Positions 1 to 9,182 of a stretch of DNA of 60,606 bases are shown here, in pieces (position 1 is the stretch's first letter; each line of letters begins with the position of its first letter). Position numbers and translations under genes: made by a program. The notes beneath the pieces were generated by a model that saw only the letters and a program-made list of their open reading frames with translations, did no database searches and was not told the origin of the DNA. The stretch is from assembly GCF_000337695.1 (NCBI RefSeq), contig NZ_AOIA01000023.1, forward strand, positions 1-60,606, given 5' to 3'. This DNA is from Natronococcus jeotgali DSM 18795 (lineage in GTDB: Archaea > Halobacteriota > Halobacteria > Halobacteriales > Natrialbaceae).

Positions 1-702
1 CGCTCCGCCCGCCGTCCCGCTCGAGAGCCCGACTACGACCGCCTCCCGATCCGCAACCACGAGGCGACTGACGCCCGGACGGCTCGAGGGGTCGGCCGGT
101 CGGTGCGAGTGCGGTTCCCAGACCGTCGCCTCCGGGAGCCGGTTCCGGAGGACGGTCCTGGCGGCTTCGCGTTCCGTCCCGATGCGGAGGTCGACACCGC
201 GAGCGAGGGCGTCGCTCGCGGGCTGGAAGAAGCCGTCGTCGAGGACCGCGGCGGCGGCGAGCACGAACAGCTCGTCGTCGGCCCCGTCGATCAGCTCGCG
301 TCCGTACGCAGCGACGTCCTCGCGACCTTCGAGGACCCCAACGTCTCCCTCGTCGTCCGCCGTCCCGACGCGGAACCCCGAGAGCAACTCGTCGAGCGCG
401 TCGATCCCGTCCCACTCGGGGGCGACGATGTACCCCGTTCCGGCGACCGTTCGGTCGGTGCGATCGTACTCGAGCAGGCCGGCCTCCTCGAGCCGGGGCA
501 GCCGGTCGTGGTGCAACGAGACGAGCGTCCGCTCGAGCCGATCCTCGCCGGCTGCCGGGATCGGCGTGGCCTCCCGCTCGACGAGTCGCTCCGCGATCAC
601 CGTCGCGGGGATCGGTTCCGTAACGCCGTTCAACATCGAGACGACCGCCCTGTTTGTCGCGTCCGTGAGCAACCGGAGTAGCCGCGCTTCCCTCGGGTCC
701 AT
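1..702 (-). CDS. HTH regulator, DUF7344-type N-terminus plus sensor-like C-terminus (partial)
   Basis: The reading frame opens at an ATG at 702-700 and runs off the left edge without a stop, so 234 residues are visible and the C-terminus is missing. Residues 1-105 look like the haloarchaeal DUF7344 winged-helix domain, with the signature LHHDRLPRLEEAGLLEYD at 63-80. Residues from about 115 resemble the sensor half of TrmB-like regulators (YGRELIDGADDELFVLAAAA). It is probably a DNA-binding transcription factor; the ligand is unknown. AT-rich sequence at 727-770 upstream could hold its promoter. It is divergent from mutL. Confidence 0.7.
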   Translation of the reverse strand, partial: MDPREARLLRLLTDATNRAVVSMLNGVTEPIPATVIAERLVEREATPIPAAGEDRLERTLVSLHHDRLPRLEEAGLLEYDRTDRTVAGTGYIVAPEWDGIDALDELLSGFRVGTADDEGDVGVLEGREDVAAYGRELIDGADDELFVLAAAAVLDDGFFQPASDALARGVDLRIGTEREAARTVLRNRLPEATVWEPHSHRPADPSSRPGVSRLVVADREAVVVGLSSGTAGGA

Positions 703-881
703 CGCCCGGAACTTGTCGATACAGTGAGTAAAAACGAACGTATTAATTCTCTAATGTTTTCACGGAATATACGTCGCGGCGGTCGGCGGACGCGTAAGAC
801 CTAACCGCCCGCTCTGAGTACGAACGGTATGTTCCGCGGGAGCGCCCGACGCCTCGGGCGACCGCCGATCGAACCGAACCC

Positions 882-3047
882 ATGAGCGACGACACCACCA
901 CCGACGCGACCGATATCCGCCGGCTCGACGAGGACACCGTCGCCCGGATCGCCGCCGGCGAGGTCGTCGAGCGACCCGCCAGCGCCGTCAAGGAACTCGT
1001 CGAGAACAGCCTCGACGCCGGCGCCGACAGCGTCGACGTCACCGTCGAGGACGGCGGGACCGAGCTGATCCGGGTCGCCGACGACGGGGACGGGATGGGC
1101 GAGGCCGACCTCCGGGCCGCGGTCCGCCAGCACACCACGAGCAAGATCGACGGCCTCGAGGACCTCGAGTCCGGCATCGCCACGCTGGGTTTCCGGGGCG
1201 AGGCCCTCCACACCATCGGCTCGGTCTCGAAGCTGACCATCCGGAGCCGTCCGCAGGGAGACGACGGGGTCGGCACCGAGCTCGTCTACGAGGGCGGCGA
1301 CGTCGTTTCGGTCGAGCCGACGGGCTGTCCCGCGGGAACCGTCGTCGAGGTCGCGGACCTCTTCTACAACACCCCCGCGCGCCGGAAGTTCCTCAAGACG
1401 ACCGCGACCGAGTTCGCCCACGTCAACCGGGTCGTGACCCGCTACGCGCTCGCGAACCCCGACGTCGCGGTCTCGCTGACCCACGACGGCCGCGAGGTCT
1501 TTGCGACGACCGGGCAGGGCGACCTGCAGGCGGCCGTCCTGGCGGTGTACGGCCGCGAGGTCGCCTCGTCGATGATTCCCGTCGAGGCCGACGGCGACGA
1601 GCTCCCCGTCGGACCGGTCGAGTCGATCACCGGGCTGGTCTCGCACCCGGAGACGAACCGCTCGAGCCGGGAGTACCTCGCGACGTACGTCAACGGGCGG
1701 GCCGTCTCGGCCGACGCCGTCCGCGAGGGGATCATGGGCGCCTACGGGACCCAGCTCGGCGGCGACCGCTACCCCTTCGTCGCGCTCTTTCTCGAGGTTC
1801 CGGGCGACGCCGTCGACGTCAACGTCCACCCCCGCAAGCGGGAGGTCCGCTTCGGCGACGACGACGCCGTGCGCCGGCAGGTCGATTCGGCCGTCGAGTC
1901 GGCGCTGCTCGAGCACGGCCTGCTGCGCTCGCGGGCCCCCCGGGGTCGGTCGGCGCCCGAGGAAACGCGCCTCGAGCCCGGCGGGAACGGGGGATCGACG
2001 GGTCGACCCGCGACCACGGACTCGTCCATCGAGGAGGGAGAGGCGACAGACCCTCGAGGACGGACGACCGGTCCGGATTCCGCGACGGAGCTACCGGAGC
2101 CCGGCGACGCCGGAGCGGAATCCGAACCGGAGTCGACGGCGCCAGGCAATCTCGGGACGGGGCCCGAGTCGGCGCCGCCGAGCGACGATCCGACTCCTCG
2201 AGTCGAGGAGCGCGACACCGTCGAGGAGTCGAACGCGGACGCTCCCCGCGGGGCCCGCAGCGTCGAGGAGCGGACCGCGACCGATCCCGAAACGGCTCCC
2301 GACCGGGACGACGATCCGACGGGACCCGAGGACGACGTCGCTCCCGGGGCAGACGACGACCGCGAGCGTCGGTTCTCGGGCCCGACCGAGCAGCGGACGC
2401 TCGGCGGCGAGGCCGCCAACGGCGAGGGCACGGAGTTCGAGACGCTGCCCGCGCTGCGGGTGCTGGGCCAGTACGCCGACACCTACCTCGTCTGCGAGGC
2501 TCCCGACGGGCTCGTCCTCGTCGACCAGCACGCCGCCGACGAACGGGTCAACTACGAGCGCCTGCGCGAGGCCTTCGCCGACGACCCCGCGGCCCAGTCG
2601 CTGGCCTCGCCCGTCGAGCTCGAGCTCACCGCCGCGGAGGCCGAGGCCTTCGAGAGCTACCGAGAGGCCCTCGCTCGGCTCGGCTTCCACGCGAACCGCG
2701 TCGACGACCGCACCGTCGCCGTGACGACCGTCCCCGCCGTCCTCGAGGAGACCCTCGAGCCCCCCCGACTCCGGGACGTCCTCACCTCGTTCGTCGAGGG
2801 CGACCGCGAGGCCGGCGCGGAGACGATCGACGCGCTGGCCGACGAGTTCCTCGGCGACCTCGCGTGTCACCCCTCGATCACGGGCAACACCTCGCTGACC
2901 GAGGGGTCAGTCGTCGACCTGCTCTCGGCGCTCGACGACTGCGAGAATCCCTACAACTGTCCGCACGGTCGGCCCGTGATCGTCCGCCTCGAGGACGGCG
3001 AGATCGAGGACCGGTTCGAGCGGGACTACCCCGGCCACCGCGGGTAG
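882..3047 (+). CDS. mutL: DNA mismatch repair protein MutL
   Basis: This is a 721-residue MutL, which couples mismatch recognition by MutS to strand removal. The N-terminal GHKL ATPase carries ELVENSLDAGA (38-48, catalytic Glu38), DDGDGM (67-72) and the LGFRGEAL lid (102-109). A long acidic, low-complexity linker spans about 340-520. The C-terminal dimerisation domain has the metal-binding endonuclease signature DQHA-x2-E-x4-E at 548-559 and a CPHGRP motif at 693-698, so this MutL should be a nicking endonuclease like those of organisms lacking MutH. In many haloarchaea mutL lies beside mutS; no mutS is present here and the upstream neighbour is a divergent regulator. Confidence 0.97.
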   Translation: MSDDTTTDATDIRRLDEDTVARIAAGEVVERPASAVKELVENSLDAGADSVDVTVEDGGTELIRVADDGDGMGEADLRAAVRQHTTSKIDGLEDLESGIATLGFRGEALHTIGSVSKLTIRSRPQGDDGVGTELVYEGGDVVSVEPTGCPAGTVVEVADLFYNTPARRKFLKTTATEFAHVNRVVTRYALANPDVAVSLTHDGREVFATTGQGDLQAAVLAVYGREVASSMIPVEADGDELPVGPVESITGLVSHPETNRSSREYLATYVNGRAVSADAVREGIMGAYGTQLGGDRYPFVALFLEVPGDAVDVNVHPRKREVRFGDDDAVRRQVDSAVESALLEHGLLRSRAPRGRSAPEETRLEPGGNGGSTGRPATTDSSIEEGEATDPRGRTTGPDSATELPEPGDAGAESEPESTAPGNLGTGPESAPPSDDPTPRVEERDTVEESNADAPRGARSVEERTATDPETAPDRDDDPTGPEDDVAPGADDDRERRFSGPTEQRTLGGEAANGEGTEFETLPALRVLGQYADTYLVCEAPDGLVLVDQHAADERVNYERLREAFADDPAAQSLASPVELELTAAEAEAFESYREALARLGFHANRVDDRTVAVTTVPAVLEETLEPPRLRDVLTSFVEGDREAGAETIDALADEFLGDLACHPSITGNTSLTEGSVVDLLSALDDCENPYNCPHGRPVIVRLEDGEIEDRFERDYPGHRG

Positions 3048-3150
3048 GACCGCTCGCGATCGCAGCGCGGAACGGTCCGGATCGACACGCGAGCGACCCC
3101 TCTGGCAGAAAGTACTTATACACTTGTGAGAATGTAACCTTTGCTGAAAG

Positions 3151-3285
3151 ATGGGTGTTATTCTCATAGTCGTCGGGTGGTTGGCGGTACTCTGCCTGTA
3201 CCTCGGGTTTTTCATCGGAATGGGTGCGCCCGAGCGCGACCGCCTCGAGACCGATCGCGCGTCGCACCGTCGCGGTTCGCGGTAG
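3151..3285 (+). CDS. Small single-span membrane protein (44 aa)
   Basis: A 44-codon frame starts at ATG 3151 and encodes a hydrophobic segment (residues 3-24, VILIVVGWLAVLCLYLGFFI) followed by a short basic, charged tail. A TATA-like TACTTATA at 3113-3120 lies about 30 bases upstream, matching a leaderless transcript. I do not recognise a family. The protein is probably a membrane-anchored microprotein with the tail in the cytoplasm. Evidence is the promoter spacing and the hydrophobic pattern only. Confidence 0.5.
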   Translation: MGVILIVVGWLAVLCLYLGFFIGMGAPERDRLETDRASHRRGSR

Positions 3286-3432
3286 CGCCGTCCGCGAGCC
3301 AGTCCCCGTGTGAAAGCCGACTCCCGACGGGAATTTTCCAAAATTCGATTCTTCCGACCGATAGGTTTTCCCCTGTCGATCACCGGTTCCACAACGATTA
3401 CATTACTAATCATGATCGACTTTGCTGCTGCT

Positions 3433-4707
3433 ATGACGAACTACGCAAAAACTCGGCGGCGGGTACTGCAAGGGATCACCGCGGCGGGACTGTCGATCGG
3501 GGCGCTCGGTTCGGGAAGCGCCAGTTCGGGGACGACGTACGTCGTTACGGGCGGTTCGAGCGGACGACTCGAGGACGCCGGCTTTGCGGTCACCCGCGAG
3601 CTCGCGGGCGGATCGGTCTCGATCGTCACCGGGCCGGCGGACGCCGAGGGCGACCTCGAGTCGGTGTCGGGCGTCAGCGGTGTCACGGAGAACTTCGCGG
3701 TCGACTTCGCAGACCCCGTCGAGAGCGCCGAACCACAGACGACCGACGACGCGGCGTTTACCGACCTCCAGTGGGACAAGGAGATCACCGACACCTTCGC
3801 GGCCCACGACTACGCCACCGGCGAGGGGACCCGAATCGTCATCGCCGACACGGGCGTCGACGGCACGCACCCGGATCTCGAGGAGAACTTCAACGAGGAG
3901 CTGAGCGTCTCGTTCGTCGGCGGCGGCGAGGAGGCTCCCCACATGGGCCCGGCCGCCGGCGACCACGGGACCCACGTCGCTGGAACTGCGGCGGCGACGG
4001 GCGACGTCGGCGTCACGGGTACGGCCCCCGACGCCGAGATCGTCTCCGTCCGGGTGCTCGGGGACGACAGCAGTTCGTTCGCCGACGTTCTCGCCGGGGC
4101 CGACTACGCGGCCCGGATCGGCGCCGACGCCGCGAGCTTCAGCCTCGGGGCGGGGCCGTTCCCGCCGGAGGCGAGCAGCGACGGCACGCGCGTGGCCACC
4201 CAGAAGGTGATGCAAGATGTCGTCAGTCGCGGTACCGTCCAGACGGTCTCGTCCGGAAACGCCGAAACGAACCTCCAGCAGGGCGGACGTTTCTACCTCC
4301 CGGGCACCGTTCAGGGGGCGATGACGATCTCGGCGAGCGGTCCCAACGACGAACTCGCGTTCTACTCGAACTACGGCACCAACGAAATCGAGGTCGGGGC
4401 GCCCGGAGGCGGCTACGAAACGGAGGAGAAAACCGTCGATCCCGACGCGGACGTCGAGTGGCCCTACCCGACGAACCTCGTCTACTCGACCGTTCCGAAC
4501 GGAGGGTACGGTTGGAAGGCGGGCACCTCGATGGCCGCACCGCAGGTCGCCGGGCTGGTCGGACTCGTCCGCGAACTCGAGCCCGACATGAACGCCAACC
4601 AGGTCGAGAACGAGATCGCTCACGGCGCGGAGCTGGGCGAGGGGCAGAGCAGTTCGGAGTTCGGCGCCGGACGCATCAACGCGCTGAGCACGGTCCAGCG
4701 AATCTGA
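3433..4707 (+). CDS. Tat-exported subtilisin-like serine protease (S8, halolysin-like)
   Basis: This 424-residue secreted protease begins with a Tat signal (RRRVLQGITAAGLSIGALGSG), then an inhibitor-I9-like propeptide (about 30-95) and a subtilase domain. The catalytic triad is visible as Asp139 (DTGVDGTHPDL), His178 (DHGTHVAG) and Ser366 (GTSMAAP), with oxyanion Asn276 in SSGNAETN. It would be exported folded and matured outside the cell. It lacks the PKD-type C-terminal extension found in some halolysins. ATG 3433 is chosen because it puts the twin arginines near the N-terminus; ATG 3412 in the same frame is an alternative. Confidence 0.93.
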   Translation: MTNYAKTRRRVLQGITAAGLSIGALGSGSASSGTTYVVTGGSSGRLEDAGFAVTRELAGGSVSIVTGPADAEGDLESVSGVSGVTENFAVDFADPVESAEPQTTDDAAFTDLQWDKEITDTFAAHDYATGEGTRIVIADTGVDGTHPDLEENFNEELSVSFVGGGEEAPHMGPAAGDHGTHVAGTAAATGDVGVTGTAPDAEIVSVRVLGDDSSSFADVLAGADYAARIGADAASFSLGAGPFPPEASSDGTRVATQKVMQDVVSRGTVQTVSSGNAETNLQQGGRFYLPGTVQGAMTISASGPNDELAFYSNYGTNEIEVGAPGGGYETEEKTVDPDADVEWPYPTNLVYSTVPNGGYGWKAGTSMAAPQVAGLVGLVRELEPDMNANQVENEIAHGAELGEGQSSSEFGAGRINALSTVQRI

Positions 4708-4782
4708 ACGGACGGTTCGAACGGTTCCAGGACGCTCTTTTCGTTCGGCAGCGGTAGGTGACTCGAGCCCGTACCCCGACCC

Positions 4783-5847
4783 ATGCGCGAACTCGACGGC
4801 TCGAGCGCGGGCGGGCAGTTCCTTCGAACCGCACTCACGCTGTCCGTGCTCGAGGACGTCCCGATCAGGGTCGAGAACGTCCGCGGCGACCGCGACGATC
4901 CCGGTCTCGGCAACCAACACCTGGCGGTCCTCGAAACGATGGCCGAGATCTGCGACGCCGAGGTGTCGGGCGCCGAACTCGGCGCCGAGACGGTCGAATT
5001 CGACCCCGGAGGGGCGGGCGCGGGCGGGCTCGCGGGCGGCTCCTACGCCGTCGATATCGGTACGGCCGGGAGCGTGACGCTGCTGTTCGACGCCCTCCTG
5101 CCGCTGGCGACGGTCCTCGAGGCGCCGCTGTCGGTCACCGCAACGGGCGGAACCGACGTCGAGTGGTCGCCACCCCTCGAGTACTTCAGGCAGATCAAGC
5201 TCCCGCTGCTCGGAGCGCACGGGCTCGTGGCGTCCTGCGAGGTCGATCGCCGCGGGTTCTACCCCGACGGCGGGGGTCGCGCGACGCTGCGGATCGGCCC
5301 CTCGAGCCTCGAGCCGCTGGCGCTCGAGCGGCGGGGCGACCTCGAGGGAGTGCGGCTGTACTCGACCGAATCCGCGTCGCTCGCGGATCGGGACGTCGCC
5401 CACCGCCAGCTCGAGGGCGCCCTCGAGCGACTCGATCTCGCAGGCGCCGGCCGAAACGCCGACGACGGAGGGCTCGAGGTCCTCGAGCGCCAGGAACGAA
5501 CCGCCGAGAGCCCCTCGCCGGGCTCCGCGCTGGTGATCAGGGTCGACCACGGTACCGGGATCGCCGGGTTCGACGCGCTGGGCGAGCGGGGCAAACCCGC
5601 GGAGCGAGTCGGCGAGGACGCGGCCGACGCGGCGAACCGGTTCCTCGAGGGAGACGCGGCCGTCGACCGCCACATGGGCGACCAGCTCCTGATCTTTCTC
5701 GCGCTCGCGGGGGGACGGGTTCGGGTCCCCCGGGAGACCGACCACGTCGAAACCAGCCGGGCGCTGCTCGAGGCGTTCGGTCGGGAGGTCGATCTCGAGC
5801 GCCGCGAGGAGGGTGCCGTCGTCTCGCGGTCGCCCGACCTGCCGTAG
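4783..5847 (+). CDS. rtcA: RNA 3'-terminal phosphate cyclase
   Basis: This 354-residue protein belongs to the RtcA family, which uses ATP to convert RNA 3'-phosphates to 2',3'-cyclic phosphates through an enzyme-AMP intermediate. The N-terminus [18 protein letters not shown] corresponds to the family DGSxGEGGGQ motif, with Ser-Ala replacing the usual Glu-Gly-Gly. The nucleotidylated histidine is His297 in DRHMGDQLL. The length is normal for archaeal RtcA. It follows the protease gene by 75 bases and precedes kdgK, with no clear functional link to either. Confidence 0.93.
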   Translation: MRELDGSSAGGQFLRTALTLSVLEDVPIRVENVRGDRDDPGLGNQHLAVLETMAEICDAEVSGAELGAETVEFDPGGAGAGGLAGGSYAVDIGTAGSVTLLFDALLPLATVLEAPLSVTATGGTDVEWSPPLEYFRQIKLPLLGAHGLVASCEVDRRGFYPDGGGRATLRIGPSSLEPLALERRGDLEGVRLYSTESASLADRDVAHRQLEGALERLDLAGAGRNADDGGLEVLERQERTAESPSPGSALVIRVDHGTGIAGFDALGERGKPAERVGEDAADAANRFLEGDAAVDRHMGDQLLIFLALAGGRVRVPRETDHVETSRALLEAFGREVDLERREEGAVVSRSPDLP

Positions 5848-5891
5848 CGTCGAACGACACACCTTAACCGCAGCCGATCGATCACCCGCAC

Positions 5892-5942
5892 ATGAGTACG
5901 TCAGCGAGTACCGACGGGAGCGATCGGAGGGCGGTAGCGTGA
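5892..5942 (+). CDS. Possible 16-codon leader ORF upstream of kdgK
   Basis: ATG 5892 begins a 16-residue frame ([16 protein letters not shown]) whose TGA (5940-5942) overlaps the GTG start of kdgK (5939-5941). A TTAA-type promoter element at 5864-5867 sits 25-28 bases upstream, so a leaderless transcript would begin at this ATG. It could be a translationally coupled upstream ORF, or the original kdgK start separated by a frameshift. Confidence 0.35.
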   Translation: MSTSASTDGSDRRAVA

Positions 5943-6895
5943 GCGAGATCGTTACCTTCGGCGAGACGATGCTACGGCTCTCGCCGCCCGATCAGCGACG
6001 CCTCGAGGAGGCGACCGAGTTCGAGGTCCGCGCCGCGGGCGCAGAGAGCAACGTCGCCATCGCGGCCCAGCGACTCGGGTCGGCGTCGGCGACCTGGGCC
6101 TCGAAGCTGCCCGACTCGCCGCTGGGTCGGCGCGTCGTCGGCGAGCTCGAGCGCTACGGCATCGACACCGAGATCGTCTGGAGCGACGAGGGTCGGCAGG
6201 GAACGTACTACCTCGAGCACGGCGGCAAACCCCGCGGGACGAACGTCGTCTACGACCGGAGCGACGCCGCGGTCACGACCGCCGAAACCGCCGAGATCGA
6301 CACGGCGCTGATCGAGGACGCCGAACTCTTCTTCACGACCGGGATCACGCCCGCGCTGTCGGGAACGCTGCGGGAGACGACGGCCGAGTTGCTCGAGACG
6401 GCCGCCGAGAGCGGGACGAAGACCGCCTTCGATCTCAACTACCGGGCGAAACTCTGGTCGCCCGAGGAAGCCGACGAGTGTCTGCGGGAGCTGTTCCCGT
6501 CGATCGACGTGCTCGTCGTCGCGGCCCGGGACGCACGGAACGTGCTCGGCCTCGAGGGTGAGGCCCACGAGCTGGCCGACGAGCTGGCCGGGACGTTCGG
6601 ATTCGAGACCGTCATCGTCACCCGCGGCGCCGAGGGCGCCCTCGCCTGGAACGGCGGCGAGGTCGTCGAACAGCCCAGCTACGAGACCGAGACGCTCGAC
6701 CCGATCGGCACCGGCGACGCCTTCTCGGGGGCCTTCCTCGCCCGCCGACTCGAGGGCGAGGACGTGGCGACCGCCCTCGAGTACGCCGCGGCGACGGCCG
6801 CGCTCAAGCGGACGATCCCCGGCGACGTCGCCCTGGTCACCCGCGAGGAGGTCGAGGCGGTCGTCGCCGAGGACGAAAGCGAGATCTCGCGGTAG
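5939..6895 (+). CDS. kdgK: 2-keto-3-deoxygluconate kinase (PfkB family)
   Basis: This 318-residue PfkB sugar kinase most resembles haloarchaeal KDG kinase, which phosphorylates 2-keto-3-deoxygluconate in the semiphosphorylated Entner-Doudoroff pathway. The N-terminus [15 protein letters not shown] is typical. The second PfkB signature [10 protein letters not shown] carries catalytic Asp260, and AAGAESNVA lies in the substrate-binding region. GTG 5939 is chosen because GGAGG at 5926-5930 lies 8 bases upstream and the protein then begins exactly where homologues do. The GTG overlaps the stop of a 16-codon upstream ORF. Confidence 0.88.
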   Translation: MSEIVTFGETMLRLSPPDQRRLEEATEFEVRAAGAESNVAIAAQRLGSASATWASKLPDSPLGRRVVGELERYGIDTEIVWSDEGRQGTYYLEHGGKPRGTNVVYDRSDAAVTTAETAEIDTALIEDAELFFTTGITPALSGTLRETTAELLETAAESGTKTAFDLNYRAKLWSPEEADECLRELFPSIDVLVVAARDARNVLGLEGEAHELADELAGTFGFETVIVTRGAEGALAWNGGEVVEQPSYETETLDPIGTGDAFSGAFLARRLEGEDVATALEYAAATAALKRTIPGDVALVTREEVEAVVAEDESEISR

Positions 6896-6941
6896 GGTCG
6901 GACTGCAGAATCTCTTTTTGCCCGTCGTTCGTATCCCTGGT

Positions 6942-8399
6942 ATGGTTCACGTCGCGATCGTCGGAGCGTACGGGAGCGCGGGCGTCGCCGTCGCCGACGG
7001 GTTGCTCGATCGAGCCGAGGGGCTGTCCGACCTCGAACTGACGTTGATCGACGACGGCGACCCCGGCGGCGGGCTCTGTATTCTGCGGGGCTGTATGCCC
7101 TCGAAGGAGGTTCTGTCGGCGGCCGACCACCGGTTCCGGGCGCGCCACGACGACCGCCTCGAGGGCGTCCCCGAGGTCGATCCCGAGGCTGTCGTCGCCC
7201 GTAAGGACGAGCATATCTCGGGGTTCGCCGAGCACCGCCGCGAGCACGTCCACGACCTCGCCGAGCGCGAGAACGTCGAACTCCTCCGCGAGCCCGCGCG
7301 GTTCGTCGACGATCGCGTCCTCGAGATCGACGGTCGGCGGATCGACCCCGACTACGTCGTCGTCGCGACGGGATCGACGCTCGACGTTCCCGACCTCCCG
7401 GGGATCGACGAGGTCGACTTTTCGGGCAGCGCCGACGTCCTCGACGCGACCGCGTTTCCCGACTCGGGGATCGTCATGGGCTTTGGCTACGTCGGCCTCG
7501 AGCTCGCGCCCTACCTCAGCGAGGTCGGCGGGGTCGACCTCACCGTGATCGAACACGACGACCACCCCCTCGACGAGTTCGAGCCCGCGTACGGCGAGAC
7601 GGTCCTCGAACGCTACCGCGAGGAGTTCGGCATCGAGGTGCTGACCAACACCGACGAGCAACGGCTCGAGCGGACCGACGACGGCGGCGTCCGGCTGTAC
7701 GCCGAGCGGGACGGCGAACAGCGCGTGCTCGAGGCCGACCACCTCTACTGCTTTACCGGTCGGCGGCCGAACCTCGACGGACTGGGGCTCGAGGAGACCC
7801 GTCTCGAGCCCGGGGAAGGGTGGGTCGAGTCGACGATGCAGGCGGCCGACGACGACCGCGTCTTCGTCGTCGGCGACGCGAACGGTCGCGAACCGATCCT
7901 CCACGTCGCCAAGGAGCAGGGGTTCGCGGCCGCCCAGAACGTCGTCAGCCACGCCCGCGGCGAGGAGTGCGAGCGGTACGCGAACGTTCCCCACCACGTG
8001 ATCTTCTCCGGGCTGGGAACGTACCCGTTCGCCCGCATCGGCCACACGCCCGAGACGGCCGCCGAGACGGAGATGGAGACCATCGTCGTCACCCGCGAGG
8101 CGAGCGACGACGGCGTCTTTAAGACGAAGGGCCACCCCGAAGGGCGGGCGACGCTCGTCGTCGACGCCGACGGCGGAACGGTGCTGGGGTACCAGGGCCT
8201 GCACCTCCACGCCGACGTGATGGCCAAGACGATGCAGGTGCTCGTCGAGATGAAAGTCGACGTCCGCGAGGTGCCCAAACGGGCCTACCACCCGACGACG
8301 CCCGAGATTCTGGACGGGCTGCTCCGGGAGGCCTGCGAAGAACTCGGCGACGAGCAGGACTGCGTCGACGACACCGACGCCCGCGATCTGGCGCTGTAG
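6942..8399 (+). CDS. FAD-dependent pyridine nucleotide-disulfide oxidoreductase (dihydrolipoamide dehydrogenase-like)
   Basis: This 485-residue flavoprotein has the class I disulfide reductase architecture: an N-terminal FAD fold, a redox-active disulfide Cys46-x4-Cys51 in CILRGCMPSK, an NAD domain (GFGYVGLELAP), and a C-terminal dimer domain with the His450-Glu455 pair in YHPTTPE. The usual N-terminal GxGxxG is altered to GAYGSAG, so FAD binding may differ slightly. It stands alone, not beside lipoyl-dependent dehydrogenase subunits, so it may act on another disulfide such as a low-molecular-weight thiol rather than lipoamide. Confidence 0.85.
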   Translation: MVHVAIVGAYGSAGVAVADGLLDRAEGLSDLELTLIDDGDPGGGLCILRGCMPSKEVLSAADHRFRARHDDRLEGVPEVDPEAVVARKDEHISGFAEHRREHVHDLAERENVELLREPARFVDDRVLEIDGRRIDPDYVVVATGSTLDVPDLPGIDEVDFSGSADVLDATAFPDSGIVMGFGYVGLELAPYLSEVGGVDLTVIEHDDHPLDEFEPAYGETVLERYREEFGIEVLTNTDEQRLERTDDGGVRLYAERDGEQRVLEADHLYCFTGRRPNLDGLGLEETRLEPGEGWVESTMQAADDDRVFVVGDANGREPILHVAKEQGFAAAQNVVSHARGEECERYANVPHHVIFSGLGTYPFARIGHTPETAAETEMETIVVTREASDDGVFKTKGHPEGRATLVVDADGGTVLGYQGLHLHADVMAKTMQVLVEMKVDVREVPKRAYHPTTPEILDGLLREACEELGDEQDCVDDTDARDLAL

Positions 8400-8463
8400 C
8401 GGCGTGCTACCGCTGTTCTCGCAATCCTTATTATTAACTGTGTCCTATATCTCTCGATCAGTT

Positions 8464-8931
8464 ATGAGATCCTTCGACGAAATGAACCGCATGTTCCGCG
8501 AGATGGACCGCATGTTCGACCAGTTCCGCTCGAGCTGGGACGCGGAGTTCCCGGCCGACGACCGCGGGTTCGCTCGGCCGGCGCTCGAGGGGAGCGACGC
8601 CGCCGACTCGACCGCGATGGACCACGGAGTGGCGAACCTGGAAGAGATGGACGACGAGTACGTCTTCGTGATGGACCTGCCCGGCTTCGAGAAGGCGGAC
8701 ATCGACCTCTCCTTCCGGGACGGCGTGCTATCGGTCCGCGCCCACGCCGACGCCGAGGAGGGGTCGGATAGCTACCGGGCGCGTCGCTCCCGACGGGTCG
8801 CCAGACAGGTCCCGGTCGCGACGGCCGTCGACGAGGCCGAAATCTCGGCGACGTACCACAACGGCGTTCTCGAGGTCCGGCTGCCGATCGCCGACGACGG
8901 CGGGGACGACCACCGAATCGACATCGAGTAG
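8464..8931 (+). CDS. Hsp20/alpha-crystallin small heat shock protein
   Basis: This 155-residue small heat shock protein holds unfolding proteins in a refoldable state. The N-terminal arm is Met/Phe/Arg-rich (MRSFDEMNRMFREMDRMFDQF). The alpha-crystallin domain begins near residue 60 and includes YVFVMDLPGFEKADIDLSFRDGVLSVRA and a late GVLEVRLP strand, close to the family AxxxnGvL signature. The promoter CTTATTATTAAC (8428-8438) lies 26-36 bases upstream. The IxI/V tail motif seen in many homologues is not obvious. Confidence 0.93.
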   Translation: MRSFDEMNRMFREMDRMFDQFRSSWDAEFPADDRGFARPALEGSDAADSTAMDHGVANLEEMDDEYVFVMDLPGFEKADIDLSFRDGVLSVRAHADAEEGSDSYRARRSRRVARQVPVATAVDEAEISATYHNGVLEVRLPIADDGGDDHRIDIE

Positions 8932-9182
8932 TCGCCGCCGGACGCATCGGCCGTTCGGAAGTTCCGCCCGGCGCGGGACGCAGCTCTCCGAACCGCCACC
9001 GGGGAAAAGGGAGTCCTGGAGCGTGTGACAGGGGTCCAGACTCCAGCCGTACTTATATATTATTCAATAAAACATCTTGTCAGGTTCTCAGTTCGTGAGT
9101 ATCGGGCCAGCACCACACCGAACCGCCAGTCGGCACCCATCCAGGACGCGTCGGTCGACCTCGAGACGGAGCGGGCGTGTAG

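Noticed and set aside
882-5860. Long antisense frames opposite mutL, the protease and rtcA
   Set aside because: High GC with strong third-position bias keeps opposite frames open. Their translations are low-complexity and match no family.
9025-9182. AT-rich segment TTATATATTATTCAATAAAA between hsp20 and rnr as a promoter
   Set aside because: Both flanking genes end here, no credible frame starts after it, and it may simply hold terminators.
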